This document shows positions 36,545-45,093 of a DNA stretch of 64,000 nt, one piece after another. A program made the position numbers and the translations under genes. Position 1 is the stretch's first letter. The number at the start of each line of letters is the position of its first letter. Origin of the DNA: Octadecabacter antarcticus 307 (GTDB taxonomy: Bacteria; Pseudomonadota; Alphaproteobacteria; Rhodobacterales; Rhodobacteraceae); contig NC_020911.1 in assembly GCF_000155675.2 (NCBI RefSeq), positions 1,912,501 through 1,976,500 on the forward strand, in the 5' to 3' direction. Below the pieces are notes generated by a model, which saw nothing but the letters and a program-made list of their open reading frames with translations, was not told the origin of the DNA and made no database searches.

Positions 36545-37567
36545 GTGCTGATGATCCTAATTCGACCAGACGGAGCGCATGAGGAACCGGAAGATGATGT
36601 GGCGCTGGTCCTGATCAAAACAGGTAGCGCTGAGCTAGTTTTGGACCAGCCGTCACCACCATTTGCGATCATCAAATTGATTGAAGATCTGGCAGGCAAC
36701 ATTGACCGTCTCGGTCCATCTCGGACGGCACCCGATAAATTGAATAAAGTTCAAGAAGGACTGTTTAAAGGTCAGATTAAGCAGAACCTCGTGGCTGGCC
36801 GAACGGTATCTTGGCGGCCCCGTGCCAAGCTTGAACAGGAGCTGCTTGATCGGCTCTTCCGTACGAATGACGGCACCAAAAATGTTTACGCCCAAGTAGA
36901 AGAAATTTGGAAGCACCGCTTGGATGCAATCAATCATACTGAAGTGCACCAGCCCGCTCTTTCGGAGGAAGAGCGAGCGGCACGTGGGCTCGCTGAGGTT
37001 CGACAGGGAAGGCTGCCCAAGGCGTACAAGCCAAATGCTTGGAGTCGACGCTCAGAGTTCCCAGATCCGGGAGAACCATGGCAATACAAGAATGTGGGTC
37101 CAGAGTGGGTCAGGTTCCAGCTCCGATTTAGAAAGGTTCTTGAAATTGTTGAGGACACAAAGCGATCGGCGTTCAAACAGTCACGTATTTTGGTCTCAGA
37201 GTTGCACAATGGAATCGAACGTCTTGTTGAGCCAGAAAGAGCATTTGAAGCACTCAATAAGCGCAGCAGAAAGCTGGAATTTGTCTTTTCTGCCGACCTC
37301 TCACTGATGTTTAACGATCACCGGGACAAAGGTGCGTTGATCACTAACGCGCGTTTGTGGATGGAGCGAGTTTCTGAGGCCCTGGAAAAGGAGGACAAGC
37401 TCGCTCGCACGGATGATATGGTCGCCGTAGCTGTCGAGCGCTCTGGAATGTCGAAAACCGCTGCAGGCAAGGCATATGTAGGCAGCAATGTGCGCAACAG
37501 GGGCGCAAAACGGAAATCTGGAGAGACATATATCAGCATCGAAAGGTTGAGAGGACTGATCCCCTAG
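36545..37567 (+). CDS. Unrecognised module protein, copy B (complete)
   Basis: The full 340-aa form of the protein truncated at the window's left edge. It starts at a GTG (AAAGG 4 nt upstream) or the ATG at 36551, which overlaps the stop of the upstream remnant. The first ~60 residues are acidic (EEPEDDVALV...), the rest is basic and helical; residues ~250-300 contain a charged EALEKEDKLARTDD stretch, then GMSKTAAGKAYVGS, which could be a helix-turn-helix. No known domain recognised. First gene of the replication module with the HTH and primase-like genes. Confidence 0.7.
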   Translation: MLMILIRPDGAHEEPEDDVALVLIKTGSAELVLDQPSPPFAIIKLIEDLAGNIDRLGPSRTAPDKLNKVQEGLFKGQIKQNLVAGRTVSWRPRAKLEQELLDRLFRTNDGTKNVYAQVEEIWKHRLDAINHTEVHQPALSEEERAARGLAEVRQGRLPKAYKPNAWSRRSEFPDPGEPWQYKNVGPEWVRFQLRFRKVLEIVEDTKRSAFKQSRILVSELHNGIERLVEPERAFEALNKRSRKLEFVFSADLSLMFNDHRDKGALITNARLWMERVSEALEKEDKLARTDDMVAVAVERSGMSKTAAGKAYVGSNVRNRGAKRKSGETYISIERLRGLIP

Positions 37568-37662
37568 CCGAAACAGGAAGGGGGTATCTGTTCGCGCAGG
37601 TATTATCCGACTCGCCGAAATGCTGAACTTGGTCTGCATGCTATTACATGTGGAGTTCAAAA

Positions 37663-37866
37663 ATGAGCAGCAAAAACAGAGATGATGAACGGCTTCTGAG
37701 CCGTGACGAGGTCGAAGAGCGCTTTGGCGTAACAAAGCGGTTTCTCGAGTTATGCGTGATCGATGGGAAGGGCCCCAAGCTGATCAAGATTGGTCGGTGT
37801 GCCCGCTATCGTCCGTCCGACGTCAGGGCCTGGATCGTAGCCCAAGAAGTGGGGAAATCGTCATGA
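37663..37866 (+). CDS. AlpA/excisionase-like HTH protein, copy B
   Basis: Identical in sequence to the 67-aa copy at 968-1171, with the same GGAG ribosome-binding site and the same ATGA overlap with the following gene. Strict identity of two copies in one chromosome suggests recent duplication or gene conversion. Likely role: excision factor or activator of the element. Confidence 0.75.
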   Translation: MSSKNRDDERLLSRDEVEERFGVTKRFLELCVIDGKGPKLIKIGRCARYRPSDVRAWIVAQEVGKSS

Positions 37867-39623
37867 GTAACCAAAGCGAGTCCCTAGCGAACAACGGTGT
37901 TCGCACTACAATTGACAACCCGCGCTCCAATACCGTGCCTACTGACGTTGTTATGGAATTGGCGATTTGCCCCATTACCCCACTTGGTCAAAAAGGGGGG
38001 GAGTACTTCTTCATTTCAGCCAGCGGCGAGTTGCGCCGTATGAAGGCTGAGGCTTTAGAGACAGGGCGAGGCGTTCGGGCTCTGCTGAGTGGCTTCAGCA
38101 CAGCAATCGATGCGTGGTGCGTCAAAAACTTTCCACAGCAAGATGGCGGATGGTCACCACGTGAGGCCGGTCGATGGATAATAGATCAATGCAATGGGAG
38201 AGGTGTTTTTGATCCAGATTCCGCAGATGTTCGGGCTGTCGGTGTCTGGAGAGACGACGAAGGGAAAGCGATCGCACATTGTGGGAACCATCTTGTTCAA
38301 CCTCAAGGACGGTCCCTTGCTCCTTCGGAGTACAGAGGAAAGTGTATAATGATCGGCGCGGCGCCGATTACCCCACCTGACATCAGCTTGATTGATCCAG
38401 AGGAAGTTGAGTCTCTTCTTTTGGAGCTGAAGGCACTCTGGGGATGGAAACGGGATGTCGATGCAGACATCTTCTTCGGATGGGTCGCGGCCGCGAGCCT
38501 TGGCGGGTTCCCTGCTTGGCGGTCTCATCTGTACGTCTATGGCAGCCGCGGAAGTGGAAAGTCGAAGCTGATGGAGCTTGTCGCAGGATTATTAGGAGAG
38601 TTTGGGGGCAATGTCCTAAACGATGCGACAGAAGCCGGGATTAGACAGTCTCGCAATAATCAAGCCCGTCCAATTCTAATCGATGAATTTGAGCCAGACC
38701 AAGGCACGCGCAATGGGTCCAAGCAAGACAAAATGTTTGCCCTGTTTCGCCGAATGTCTGGGGGAGAAGGCGGTCGAGTTTCGCGCGGCGGCGCTGATCA
38801 TTCCGCAGTCTCATTCCGGACTCTCGGGGCAGCATATGTGACTTCGATAAATCACATTCAGCTTGAGCCACAAGACCGGTCGCGGTTTGTGATGATAGAC
38901 TTGGGGCACTTGCCAACCACATCAGATCCCCTTCAAACGATGTCAAGGTTGGCGGCATTTGAGAAATCTGTCCGCGCACTCTCTTCTCGGCTGAGAGGCC
39001 GTATTCTCGCCAAGAGTGGGCGTTGGGACAAGACCCACTCAGTCATTGCTGCAGCAGCCCGTGCGCAAGGAGCAGATGCGAGGCAAGCTGACACTGCGGC
39101 AACGATCCTTGCTGGACGTGACTTGGCCCTATTCGGGGGCGATGTTGACCAGGGGAGATTGCGTGACTTGCTGCCGATCTTGAAGGAGTTAATGCGCGAT
39201 GCTGAGGATTCTGGAGTGAGCTCAGAGGGAGATGACGCGTTAGATTTCTTGCTCAGCACCTCATTAAATTTGGATCACGGGTTCAAGCGGACGATTGGCG
39301 AACTCTTAATGTCTGCAATTACTCAGGATAAAATCAAAGGAGTTGAAGATGCAGGCGCGGCCCTTAGTCGAGTTGGTGTGTATGTTTTGTCCAAGAAGGA
39401 CAGCGTTGGAGTTCGATTGGGACGAACAACGCCCGTCGCCACGCTCTATGCCGGTACGAAGTGGCAAAATGGAGCACACGTTTCTGCTCTGTTGAAAATA
39501 GAGGGTGTTATTCGCCCCGATAATCCAATTCGTGTTTGGAAAAACCAACAGCACCGAGTGATCCTTATCCCGTACGACCTGATACTAAACACTTCCAGCG
39601 AAGGTGACGACGAATTCTATTGA
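37863..39623 (+). CDS. Primase/helicase-like P-loop ATPase, copy B
   Basis: A 586-aa paralogue of the protein at 1168-2928. The Walker A (YGSRGSGKSK), Walker B (LIDEFEPD) and C-terminal arginine stretch are intact. Differences from copy A are few over the first ~330 residues (one Glu/Gln change seen) and concentrate in the last ~115 (for example TQDKIKGVEDAG here against TQVEIQGVEDAG there). Both copies appear translatable, so this is not decay but allelic divergence followed by partial homogenisation. Confidence 0.65.
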   Translation: MSNQSESLANNGVRTTIDNPRSNTVPTDVVMELAICPITPLGQKGGEYFFISASGELRRMKAEALETGRGVRALLSGFSTAIDAWCVKNFPQQDGGWSPREAGRWIIDQCNGRGVFDPDSADVRAVGVWRDDEGKAIAHCGNHLVQPQGRSLAPSEYRGKCIMIGAAPITPPDISLIDPEEVESLLLELKALWGWKRDVDADIFFGWVAAASLGGFPAWRSHLYVYGSRGSGKSKLMELVAGLLGEFGGNVLNDATEAGIRQSRNNQARPILIDEFEPDQGTRNGSKQDKMFALFRRMSGGEGGRVSRGGADHSAVSFRTLGAAYVTSINHIQLEPQDRSRFVMIDLGHLPTTSDPLQTMSRLAAFEKSVRALSSRLRGRILAKSGRWDKTHSVIAAAARAQGADARQADTAATILAGRDLALFGGDVDQGRLRDLLPILKELMRDAEDSGVSSEGDDALDFLLSTSLNLDHGFKRTIGELLMSAITQDKIKGVEDAGAALSRVGVYVLSKKDSVGVRLGRTTPVATLYAGTKWQNGAHVSALLKIEGVIRPDNPIRVWKNQQHRVILIPYDLILNTSSEGDDEFY

Positions 39624-39798
39624 ATGTTACAATACTTGTCCCGAGTAACGGGCTGATTATTATAGGAAATCTTGTAATGGGACAGCTGGGACCGTTCGTA
39701 GATTTATGCAACCCCCTATGATCTTTTCTCTCCCCTCCACCAATACTCCCCTTCTCTTGGTAGTAAGTGTAGAGGTAGAGATTAAGTGAACATTTTCA

Positions 39799-39838
39799 GG
39801 GACGTAGGTGGGACATTCAGCTGTCCCACCTACGTCCC
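39799..39838. promoter_or_regulatory. 17-bp perfect inverted repeat, candidate origin (copy B)
   Basis: Same palindrome and 6-base loop as at 3104-3143, unchanged although nearby bases differ between copies. Confidence 0.55.
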
Positions 39839-39936
39839 AAAGTCCCAACGCAGTTGGATGTCCAATAGGGTGATCGCCCCTAGCGTTAGGATCACGTGAT
39901 GCCAATTGTAATCAAGATGGCTGATGCGGTTTCCCA

Positions 39937-40039
39937 TTTGGGTCCTTCCTGGGCTTTTTCTACACAGGGGGAATTCGCATCCCGTTACGTACGACAGACG
40001 AAAATTTTGAAGGGTGGTGGTTAGGGTTGTTGTTGTTGA
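39937..40039 (+). repeat. Conserved terminal site, copy B
   Basis: Same TTTGGGTCCTTCC...GGGGGAATTCGCATCCC...GTTGTTGTT arrangement as at 3242-3346. Here it is followed after ~55 bp by chromosomal-type metabolic genes on the opposite strand, not by a defence gene. Confidence 0.7.
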
Positions 40040-40093
40040 TTGCTGCGGCGATGATGCGTTTGCTGCTAACTTGAGTTCATAGACTAAAACCGA

Positions 40094-41266
40094 TCAATCG
40101 CGCGCGCTGCACTTATATGTGGACTTGGCCAGCCATTCTGGGTTGATCTCAACACCCCAACCTGGCTCGTCTGACACAAGGGCCTTCCCGTCAGTGATTG
40201 TGTAAGGATTATCCAAGAACAAGTCGCGCTGCCAAGGATAGTAATCATCCCCCTCGATGGAGAATTCAAGATAACGTCCTGCATTCGGGATGGCACGTAG
40301 CAAATGCATAGTGAAAAGCGTCACAAGCGACAGGTTCGCGCAATGTGGTGTGCAGGGCAGACCGGCCTCTTGGCCCATGTGTGCGACGTTCATGCTGAGG
40401 CCCATGCCACCCAAATAAAGAATGTCCGGCTGGATAATGTCCACCGCACGCAGCGCAATCATCCGCTTCCAATGTTGTAGGTCCCAGTCCTGTTCACCGC
40501 CTGCAACATCAATGGTGAGTTCGCGTGTTACTTCTGCGGTTTGCTCCAGCTCCCAATAGGGACACGGCTCCTCAAAGTGCTCATAGCCATTGTCCTCGAG
40601 CATCCGACCCACCTTGATCGCACGGGCGGGGCTGAACCCTGAATTGCCATCAACCAAAAGCGCTTCTTTCGCTCCGAGTGCATTGCGGATGGTCGGAATG
40701 ATGTCCTCTGTCCGGCCTGGCCATTCATCGCGGTCCTGGCCACACTCTGCACCAACGCGCACCTTGAAGGCATCAAACCCATAGGTGTCACGCAAAGCCA
40801 TCAGGCGCGCGGCCTCATCCTCAGGCGTGATGTCGCGCCGCATAGATGAGGCATAGGCCCGTATCGACCCAGTAGAGCCCCCAAGAAGCTCGGTCACGGG
40901 CTTACCTGCTACTTTGCCACGCCAGTCCCAGACGGCAGTGTCTAACCCAGCCATGGCGCGGCGTATATAGGTGCCCGGAAACTTATGCTCGCGCAGCGGG
41001 ATTTCCGCAATCACCGCTTCCAGCGCATCCATGCCGCGCTCCAACGCCCAAGGGGCAACTTGCCGGTGCAGAATTTCACAGGTCAGATCGCTATTATAGG
41101 TCGAGACCTGCCCCCAGCCTGTTGACCCGTCCTCGGCAGTGACGCGGACAAAACCGATCAGCGGCGTACAAAACGTTTCGATCTGGCTGATCTTTAGCCC
41201 AGTATCGTCTTTGCCACGATCATAACCGACAGGCGCGGTTCCGGAAGACGAATAGGGCATACTCAT
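40094..41266 (-). CDS. Enolase-superfamily (mandelate racemase/muconate-lactonizing) enzyme
   Basis: A 390-aa protein with the two-domain enolase-superfamily fold. Visible catalytic features: Lys in FKVRVGAE (~175), metal ligands Asp in VDGNSGF (~208), Glu in HFEEPCP (~234) and Glu in VAGGEQD (~260), and a His in CTPHCAN (~312). This suits an acid-sugar dehydratase or racemase that abstracts a proton alpha to a carboxylate; substrate unknown. The start at 41266 overlaps the stop of the GMC gene (ATGA). The two form an operon, plausibly oxidising a sugar or polyol and processing the acid. Confidence 0.75.
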   Translation of the reverse strand: MSMPYSSSGTAPVGYDRGKDDTGLKISQIETFCTPLIGFVRVTAEDGSTGWGQVSTYNSDLTCEILHRQVAPWALERGMDALEAVIAEIPLREHKFPGTYIRRAMAGLDTAVWDWRGKVAGKPVTELLGGSTGSIRAYASSMRRDITPEDEAARLMALRDTYGFDAFKVRVGAECGQDRDEWPGRTEDIIPTIRNALGAKEALLVDGNSGFSPARAIKVGRMLEDNGYEHFEEPCPYWELEQTAEVTRELTIDVAGGEQDWDLQHWKRMIALRAVDIIQPDILYLGGMGLSMNVAHMGQEAGLPCTPHCANLSLVTLFTMHLLRAIPNAGRYLEFSIEGDDYYPWQRDLFLDNPYTITDGKALVSDEPGWGVEINPEWLAKSTYKCSARD

Positions 41267-42876
41267 GACGCATCCTCCAAAATCAAGTCGGCTGTCCGAT
41301 GGGCCAGCATCATCGTAGGGGCATTTGTATTGCTTGAGGTAATGTTTGGAAAGACTGAGGCATCCACGACCCGCAGCCCGCTGATTCCGTGAACTTTCAG
41401 CTTGGGGCAAACGACAGAGGACGCGGCATTCTCTCCCATCCGACAAGTACCGATCGGATGAAATACAGTCCCCCCCCGTTCCCGAAAATCGGCAAGGATG
41501 CCGTCAGGGGTCATGCAGCGCAGATCGGGGTCAATTGCGCGCTCAACCAGCCGATCCAGTCCCACTGTATTCATTAACGTCTGGCACAGCTGAGCACCCG
41601 CAACAACTTGCGCACAATCCTCTTTATTGGACAGCGAATTAGGACGGATCAGCGGTGGTGCATTGGGATCGTTCGCACTGATGTCGATGCGCCCTCGGCT
41701 GGTGGGCCGCGACGGCTGGAACCCGATGATGAAGCCAGGAAACGGATCCGGCTGGACCACATTGCGTTTGCCAACCAACGTCGTGGTGTAGGTGACAGGA
41801 TTGAAATAAAGCTGCTGATCAGGCTGATTCAGATCCACTGAGGAACGAAAATAACCACCACATTGGTTCACAGAAAGCGATAATGGACCGCGCCGGGTCA
41901 ACGCATATTGAATTGCCGCGCGCACTTTGCCGTGGAAGGGACGCAGCACATTGTTCAGCGTCGGCTCAGTCGCGCGAAAATAGTAATTAATACCCAGATT
42001 ATCTTGCAGGTTGCCACCCACATGTGGCGCATCCAGCAGAGTTGTGATGCCCATCCGCTTCAACATCTCTGGCGGACCGATACCCGACAGTTGCAAGATC
42101 CGCGGCGAGGTCACAGCACCTGCCGACAGGATGATTTCGCGTCCCGCCTGAAGGTTAACCAAACGTCCGCGATGGCGCAGTTTGACTGCAGTTGCACGGC
42201 GGCCTTCGAAAACGATCCGTTCAACCAAAGCGCCAGTCATCAACGTGACATTCGGCCGCTTAAGCGCAGGCGCGAGAAAGGCGCGTGCCGAATGCATCCG
42301 CCGCCCACGACTGGTGTTGATCTGGTAAGCCGCAGCACCCTCGTTCACAGCACCGTTAATACTGTCTGTTGATGGTAACCCAAGTTCTTTAGCGGCGGCA
42401 AAGAAATGTCGGGTTGAGGGATGAATTTGGTCAGACACATCCTGAACGTGCAGCGGTCCACTTCCGTGACGCGCACCACTCGGACTAACCTGCGTCTCCA
42501 TCACCTCATAGGTGCCACGCACAGTGTCCCAATTCCAGCCCGCAGCGCCAGCGGCTTCCCAATCGTCAAAATCCCTTGGCAGGCCGCGTGCATAGACCAA
42601 AGCGTTGATCGCACCAGACCCCCCAACCACCTTGCCACGTGGCCAATAGCCCTTGCGACCTGCCAGCGTCTCTTCGGCTTCAGTCTCGTATTTCCAATTC
42701 ACAGCCGGATCGAAATAGGTCTTGCCATATCCCAGTGGCAGCACAATCCAAGGAGACCGTCCGCGCCCTCCTGCCTCAAGTACAAGCACCTTGTAACGCC
42801 CCGAAGCGCTCAGGCGTTCCGCTAGAACGCAGCCAGCCGAACCCGCGCCGATGATGATGTAATCGTAGTCCGCCAT
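41263..42876 (-). CDS. GMC-family FAD-dependent oxidoreductase (choline/alcohol dehydrogenase-like)
   Basis: A 537-aa flavoprotein with the N-terminal FAD Rossmann motif YIIIGAGSAGCVLAERL (~5-21), the GMC signature GGSGAINALVYARG (~85-98), and the C-terminal active-site histidine in FHPIGTCRMG (~469) with NTNAPTMMLAHRTA near the end. It oxidises a primary alcohol or polyol. Choline dehydrogenase is the nearest well-known relative, but the neighbour is an enolase-superfamily enzyme, not betaine aldehyde dehydrogenase. Start chosen at 42876 where the Rossmann strand begins. Confidence 0.8.
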   Translation of the reverse strand: MADYDYIIIGAGSAGCVLAERLSASGRYKVLVLEAGGRGRSPWIVLPLGYGKTYFDPAVNWKYETEAEETLAGRKGYWPRGKVVGGSGAINALVYARGLPRDFDDWEAAGAAGWNWDTVRGTYEVMETQVSPSGARHGSGPLHVQDVSDQIHPSTRHFFAAAKELGLPSTDSINGAVNEGAAAYQINTSRGRRMHSARAFLAPALKRPNVTLMTGALVERIVFEGRRATAVKLRHRGRLVNLQAGREIILSAGAVTSPRILQLSGIGPPEMLKRMGITTLLDAPHVGGNLQDNLGINYYFRATEPTLNNVLRPFHGKVRAAIQYALTRRGPLSLSVNQCGGYFRSSVDLNQPDQQLYFNPVTYTTTLVGKRNVVQPDPFPGFIIGFQPSRPTSRGRIDISANDPNAPPLIRPNSLSNKEDCAQVVAGAQLCQTLMNTVGLDRLVERAIDPDLRCMTPDGILADFRERGGTVFHPIGTCRMGENAASSVVCPKLKVHGISGLRVVDASVFPNITSSNTNAPTMMLAHRTADLILEDAS

Positions 42877-43083
42877 TTTAACTATCCGCTGGCCAAAGTG
42901 TCCCTGCAAAACCGTTAGGCCAAGACGCAGTAGATTAAAACTGAAATTGCTTCGGAATTATCATACTATTTGCTTATTAATTGATGACTTGGCGTTTTCG
43001 CCATCAGAGGTGCTTTGTTGCACAAAGTGGTATGAAGTCCGACTTCCCCCATGGACCAAGTTCCTGTATCGCCCTGCTAAACC

Positions 43084-43180
43084 AAAAAACGGTCACGCTC
43101 GGGAGGAGGTGAGCATGACCGTTCTTATGTATCCGCGCCTCGGTGCGTCTCGGGAGGAGAAGAGGCAAGGCGCGTCTTCG
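43084..43180 (-). ncRNA. Cuckoo/CcsR-type small RNA, second unit
   Basis: On the minus strand two hairpins display a CCUCCUCCC-type loop: 43135-43173 (stem GCGCCT/AGGCGC, loop variant UCUCCUCCCG) and 43088-43123 (stem AACGGTCA/TGACCGTT with inner GCTC/GAGC). The last hairpin is followed by a six-U run and so also acts as terminator. This matches the Rhodobacter CcsR ('CCUCCUCCC motif stress-induced') RNAs, which lie downstream of a DUF1127 gene, as here. They bind mRNA Shine-Dalgarno-like sequences. Confidence 0.75.
43088..43123 (-). terminator. Intrinsic terminator of the DUF1127-sRNA transcript
   Basis: Minus-strand hairpin with arms AACGGTCA and TGACCGTT, inner GCTC/GAGC pairing and a CACCUCCUCCC loop, followed by U6 (plus-strand A run at 43084-43089). 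Confidence 0.75.
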
Positions 43181-43183
43181 CCA

Positions 43184-43262
43184 ACATTGCTCGGGAGGAG
43201 GTGAGCGCTGTCAGCGGTATTTTCAGTTCCACCCGGGAGGAGGTGGGCGGTTCCGAAACTGG
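43184..43262 (-). ncRNA. Cuckoo/CcsR-type small RNA, first unit
   Basis: On the minus strand two hairpins expose ACCUCCUCCC: 43224-43261 (outer CAGTT/AACTG, inner CCGCCC/GGGTGG) and 43189-43206 (GCTC/GAGC). It lies ~95 bp downstream of the DUF1127 gene on the same strand. Paired CCUCCUCCC loops are the hallmark of the cuckoo RNA family of alphaproteobacteria. Exact ends after processing are not visible. Confidence 0.75.
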
Positions 43263-43356
43263 TGTTTGAAGCATTGCTTCATGAAAGAGGTTGTGTGCTG
43301 GCCTTGCCAGGATCTGAATGTTTGAGTGAGGCGGGGACAGAACCAAACTTTATGTC

Positions 43357-43572
43357 TTACGCGCCGTAAGCTGCTTCGTGGGCAATCTGGTGGATCGATG
43401 ATGGCGCAATTCGAAGTTCCTGTAGGTCACGTGGGGAACACTGCTCAAGTTCCTTCAGTATCGTGAAGTAGACCTTACGCTTGGCTGCGTTCTCGGACAT
43501 CTGAGCGCGGAACGCCTCAAAACGAGATCTCAGTGATGAGCTGGAAAAGAATGGCGCTGTTAATGTTGTCAT
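43357..43572 (-). CDS. ccaF1: DUF1127 protein, CcaF1-like
   Basis: A 71-aa basic protein whose C-terminal 40 residues have the DUF1127 pattern (CSPRDLQELRIAPSSIHQIAHEAAYGA: 'L.D.GI..s.I..iA.eaAyG'). In Rhodobacter sphaeroides the 71-aa DUF1127 protein CcaF1 (RSP_6037) is encoded directly upstream of the CcsR sRNAs and acts in RNA metabolism and oxidative-stress responses; length and locus match. Transcription in that species depends on RpoH-type sigma factors. Here TTGTGC and TACATC lie ~50-70 bp upstream, which I would not call a proven promoter. Confidence 0.8.
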   Translation of the reverse strand: MTTLTAPFFSSSSLRSRFEAFRAQMSENAAKRKVYFTILKELEQCSPRDLQELRIAPSSIHQIAHEAAYGA

Positions 43573-43825
43573 GTCGTCACTCGATTTCTTTAGTTATTTA
43601 TGCGTGTCTTGTGACTGAGATGTATAACCATGCTGCAGTTGCACAATGGCCCTTTCCGCAATGCCGCCATGCAGCATTTGCATGAATGCCGCCGATGGGG
43701 GGCTCCATCCGTTTAGTTTGGGTCACTTTTTAGGCTTTACAGATGCAGTGATGTCATTCGTGGCGATACTCCTCATTCCCCGCCGTCGGTCATTGACTCA
43801 CCATATCAAACTGAGAGAGACAGGA

Positions 43826-43840
43826 GAACATTACCAGAAC
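43826..43840. promoter_or_regulatory. LexA (SOS) box upstream of umuD
   Basis: GAAC-N7-GAAC (complement GTTC-N7-GTTC), the alphaproteobacterial LexA recognition sequence, 17 bp before the umuD GTG start. Places umuD under DNA-damage control. Confidence 0.75.
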
Positions 43841-43857
43841 ACCAAGGGAGAATCTGT

Positions 43858-44292
43858 GTGCCTGTTTTTCCAGTTGAGACGCCAGTTATTGCAAATGGCA
43901 TGCCTGTTCGTCTGGTTGCCAACGCCGCCAGTGCAGGGTTTCCTTCGCCTGCGGGAGATGACCTTGAGGACGAGATTGACCCCATCTCGTGGGTTGTCCG
44001 GCACCCGTCATCGACCTTCTGGTGGCGCGTTGAGGGTGATTGCCTTTGGGATGCAGGCATTCGAGACGGGGATATCATCGCTGTAGACCGTGCTGGTAAG
44101 CGGAGAGTTGGGCGCGCCGTTTTGGCAGTCGTTGACGGGGCTGTGACCGCAAAGATGTTGCGCAAGCGGGACGGGCGGTATTTTCTGGCTCCCGCTAACG
44201 GCAAGGAGAGCTTTCCAGATATCGAGTTGACGGAAGACAGCGAGATATGGGGCGTCATTGCAGGTGTGGTGCGGCGGTATGATCTTGAATGA
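43858..44292 (+). CDS. umuD: UmuD-like protein with Cys in place of the catalytic Ser
   Basis: A 144-aa S24-family protein. The Ala-Gly autocleavage site is in [11 protein letters not shown] (~25-35). The active-site region [24 protein letters not shown] aligns with the UmuD/LexA 'RV.GDSM...GI.DGD' block, but the nucleophile Ser is Cys here; the catalytic Lys is in VTAKML. It starts at a GTG with GGGAG 8 nt upstream, just after the SOS box. UmuD' activates the translesion polymerase UmuC, whose gene follows in a 4-bp ATGA overlap but is broken, so this protein has lost its partner locally. Confidence 0.8.
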   Translation: MPVFPVETPVIANGMPVRLVANAASAGFPSPAGDDLEDEIDPISWVVRHPSSTFWWRVEGDCLWDAGIRDGDIIAVDRAGKRRVGRAVLAVVDGAVTAKMLRKRDGRYFLAPANGKESFPDIELTEDSEIWGVIAGVVRRYDLE

Positions 44293-44724
44293 AGCGGCCC
44301 ATTGCGATCTCGGACAGCGCAAATTTCTATGTTTCAGCAGAGCGGATATTTGACCCAACCTTGAAGAACGTGCCGGTGATTGTGCTGTCAAACAATGATG
44401 GCTGTGCCGTGGCGCGCAGTGACGAAGCAAAAGCGCTTGGCATTAAGATGGGCGAAGGGGCAGGGACAGACATATGGCTTTACGAAAGCCGGAATAATGC
44501 TTGCTGATCTCATTCGCTTCGAGGATCGGCCCCTGACCCTTTTTGATGTTGAGAAGCCAAAGTCTGTTGCTCTCATGAGTGCGCTTGATCAAGTCAACAA
44601 CAGGTTTGGGAAGAAAACCCTGGTCTTGGCGAGTGAAGGGATGAAGCGACCTTGGCAGCTGCGGTCCGATCACCGAAGTCCAAGATATACCACGCGGCTT
44701 GCTGATTTGCCGGTAGTTCGTTGA
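44289..44724 (+). pseudogene. umuC: umuC pseudogene (large internal deletion)
   Basis: The N-terminal ~55 codons of a Y-family polymerase ([18 protein letters not shown]..., [20 protein letters not shown]) are followed, near 44480 and in another frame, by the last ~80 codons ([10 protein letters not shown]...FGKKTLVLASEG...SPRYTTRLADLP). About 270 central codons, including most of palm and fingers, are missing. It cannot encode an active polymerase V. Confidence 0.85.
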
Positions 44725-44776
44725 GATTTAAGGGTACTGTCAGAGCAAAATCAGTTGAGGCGGGCAGGGCGAGCAC

Positions 44777-44958
44777 TTTGTCACCGATAAGCTCTGTTCC
44801 TACGGCGTGGTGATGAAGGTAATCGGCAATGTGGACAAACAGGAAACCGGCCGCTGGCTCAACAATCGAGCTGAGAATTCACATCAGCCATTTAGACGAA
44901 GAGAGCGGGCCATGCTTTGATTTAGGCGGATGCGAACTCGTACAATGCAAGGAGCTTA
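44777..44958 (+). mobile_element. IS6-family transposase C-terminal remnant
   Basis: A frame reading FVTDKLCSYGVVMKVIG, then RWLNNRAENSHQPFRRRERAM, stop, FRRMR. This is the end of the DDE domain of IS6/IS26-type transposases, with an in-frame stop after AML. Insertion and deletion by this element may explain the umuC damage just upstream. Confidence 0.75.
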
Positions 44959-45093
44959 AAGAAACCAATCGCCGCATTTGCAGAGGAGTGGCTCTTCGGC
45001 GGCAATGAGCTAAAAGTGTCTGAATGTTGCAGCATTACTAATCTCCACTTTCAGTCCCTGCATTTAAATAAGGATAATACGAAATGGCAGCTA

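Larger units (their letters stand above)
36696..39995 (+). repeat. 3.3-kb direct repeat, copy B
   Basis: Second copy of the module at 1-3300, same orientation. Here the left side of the first gene is complete. Recombination between the copies would remove or circularise 36.7 kb including the defence island, integrase, mdeRAB and lrgAB. Confidence 0.95.

Noticed and set aside
43084..43262. Plus-strand reading of the GGGAGGAGG repeats as ribosome-binding sites
   Set aside because: No open frames follow them; the minus-strand hairpins with CCUCCUCCC loops, terminal U-run and DUF1127 neighbour explain the repeats better.
43646..44086. 146-aa plus-strand frame overlapping umuD
   Set aside because: Runs through the SOS box and into umuD in another frame; no family features. 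A by-product of umuD codon use.
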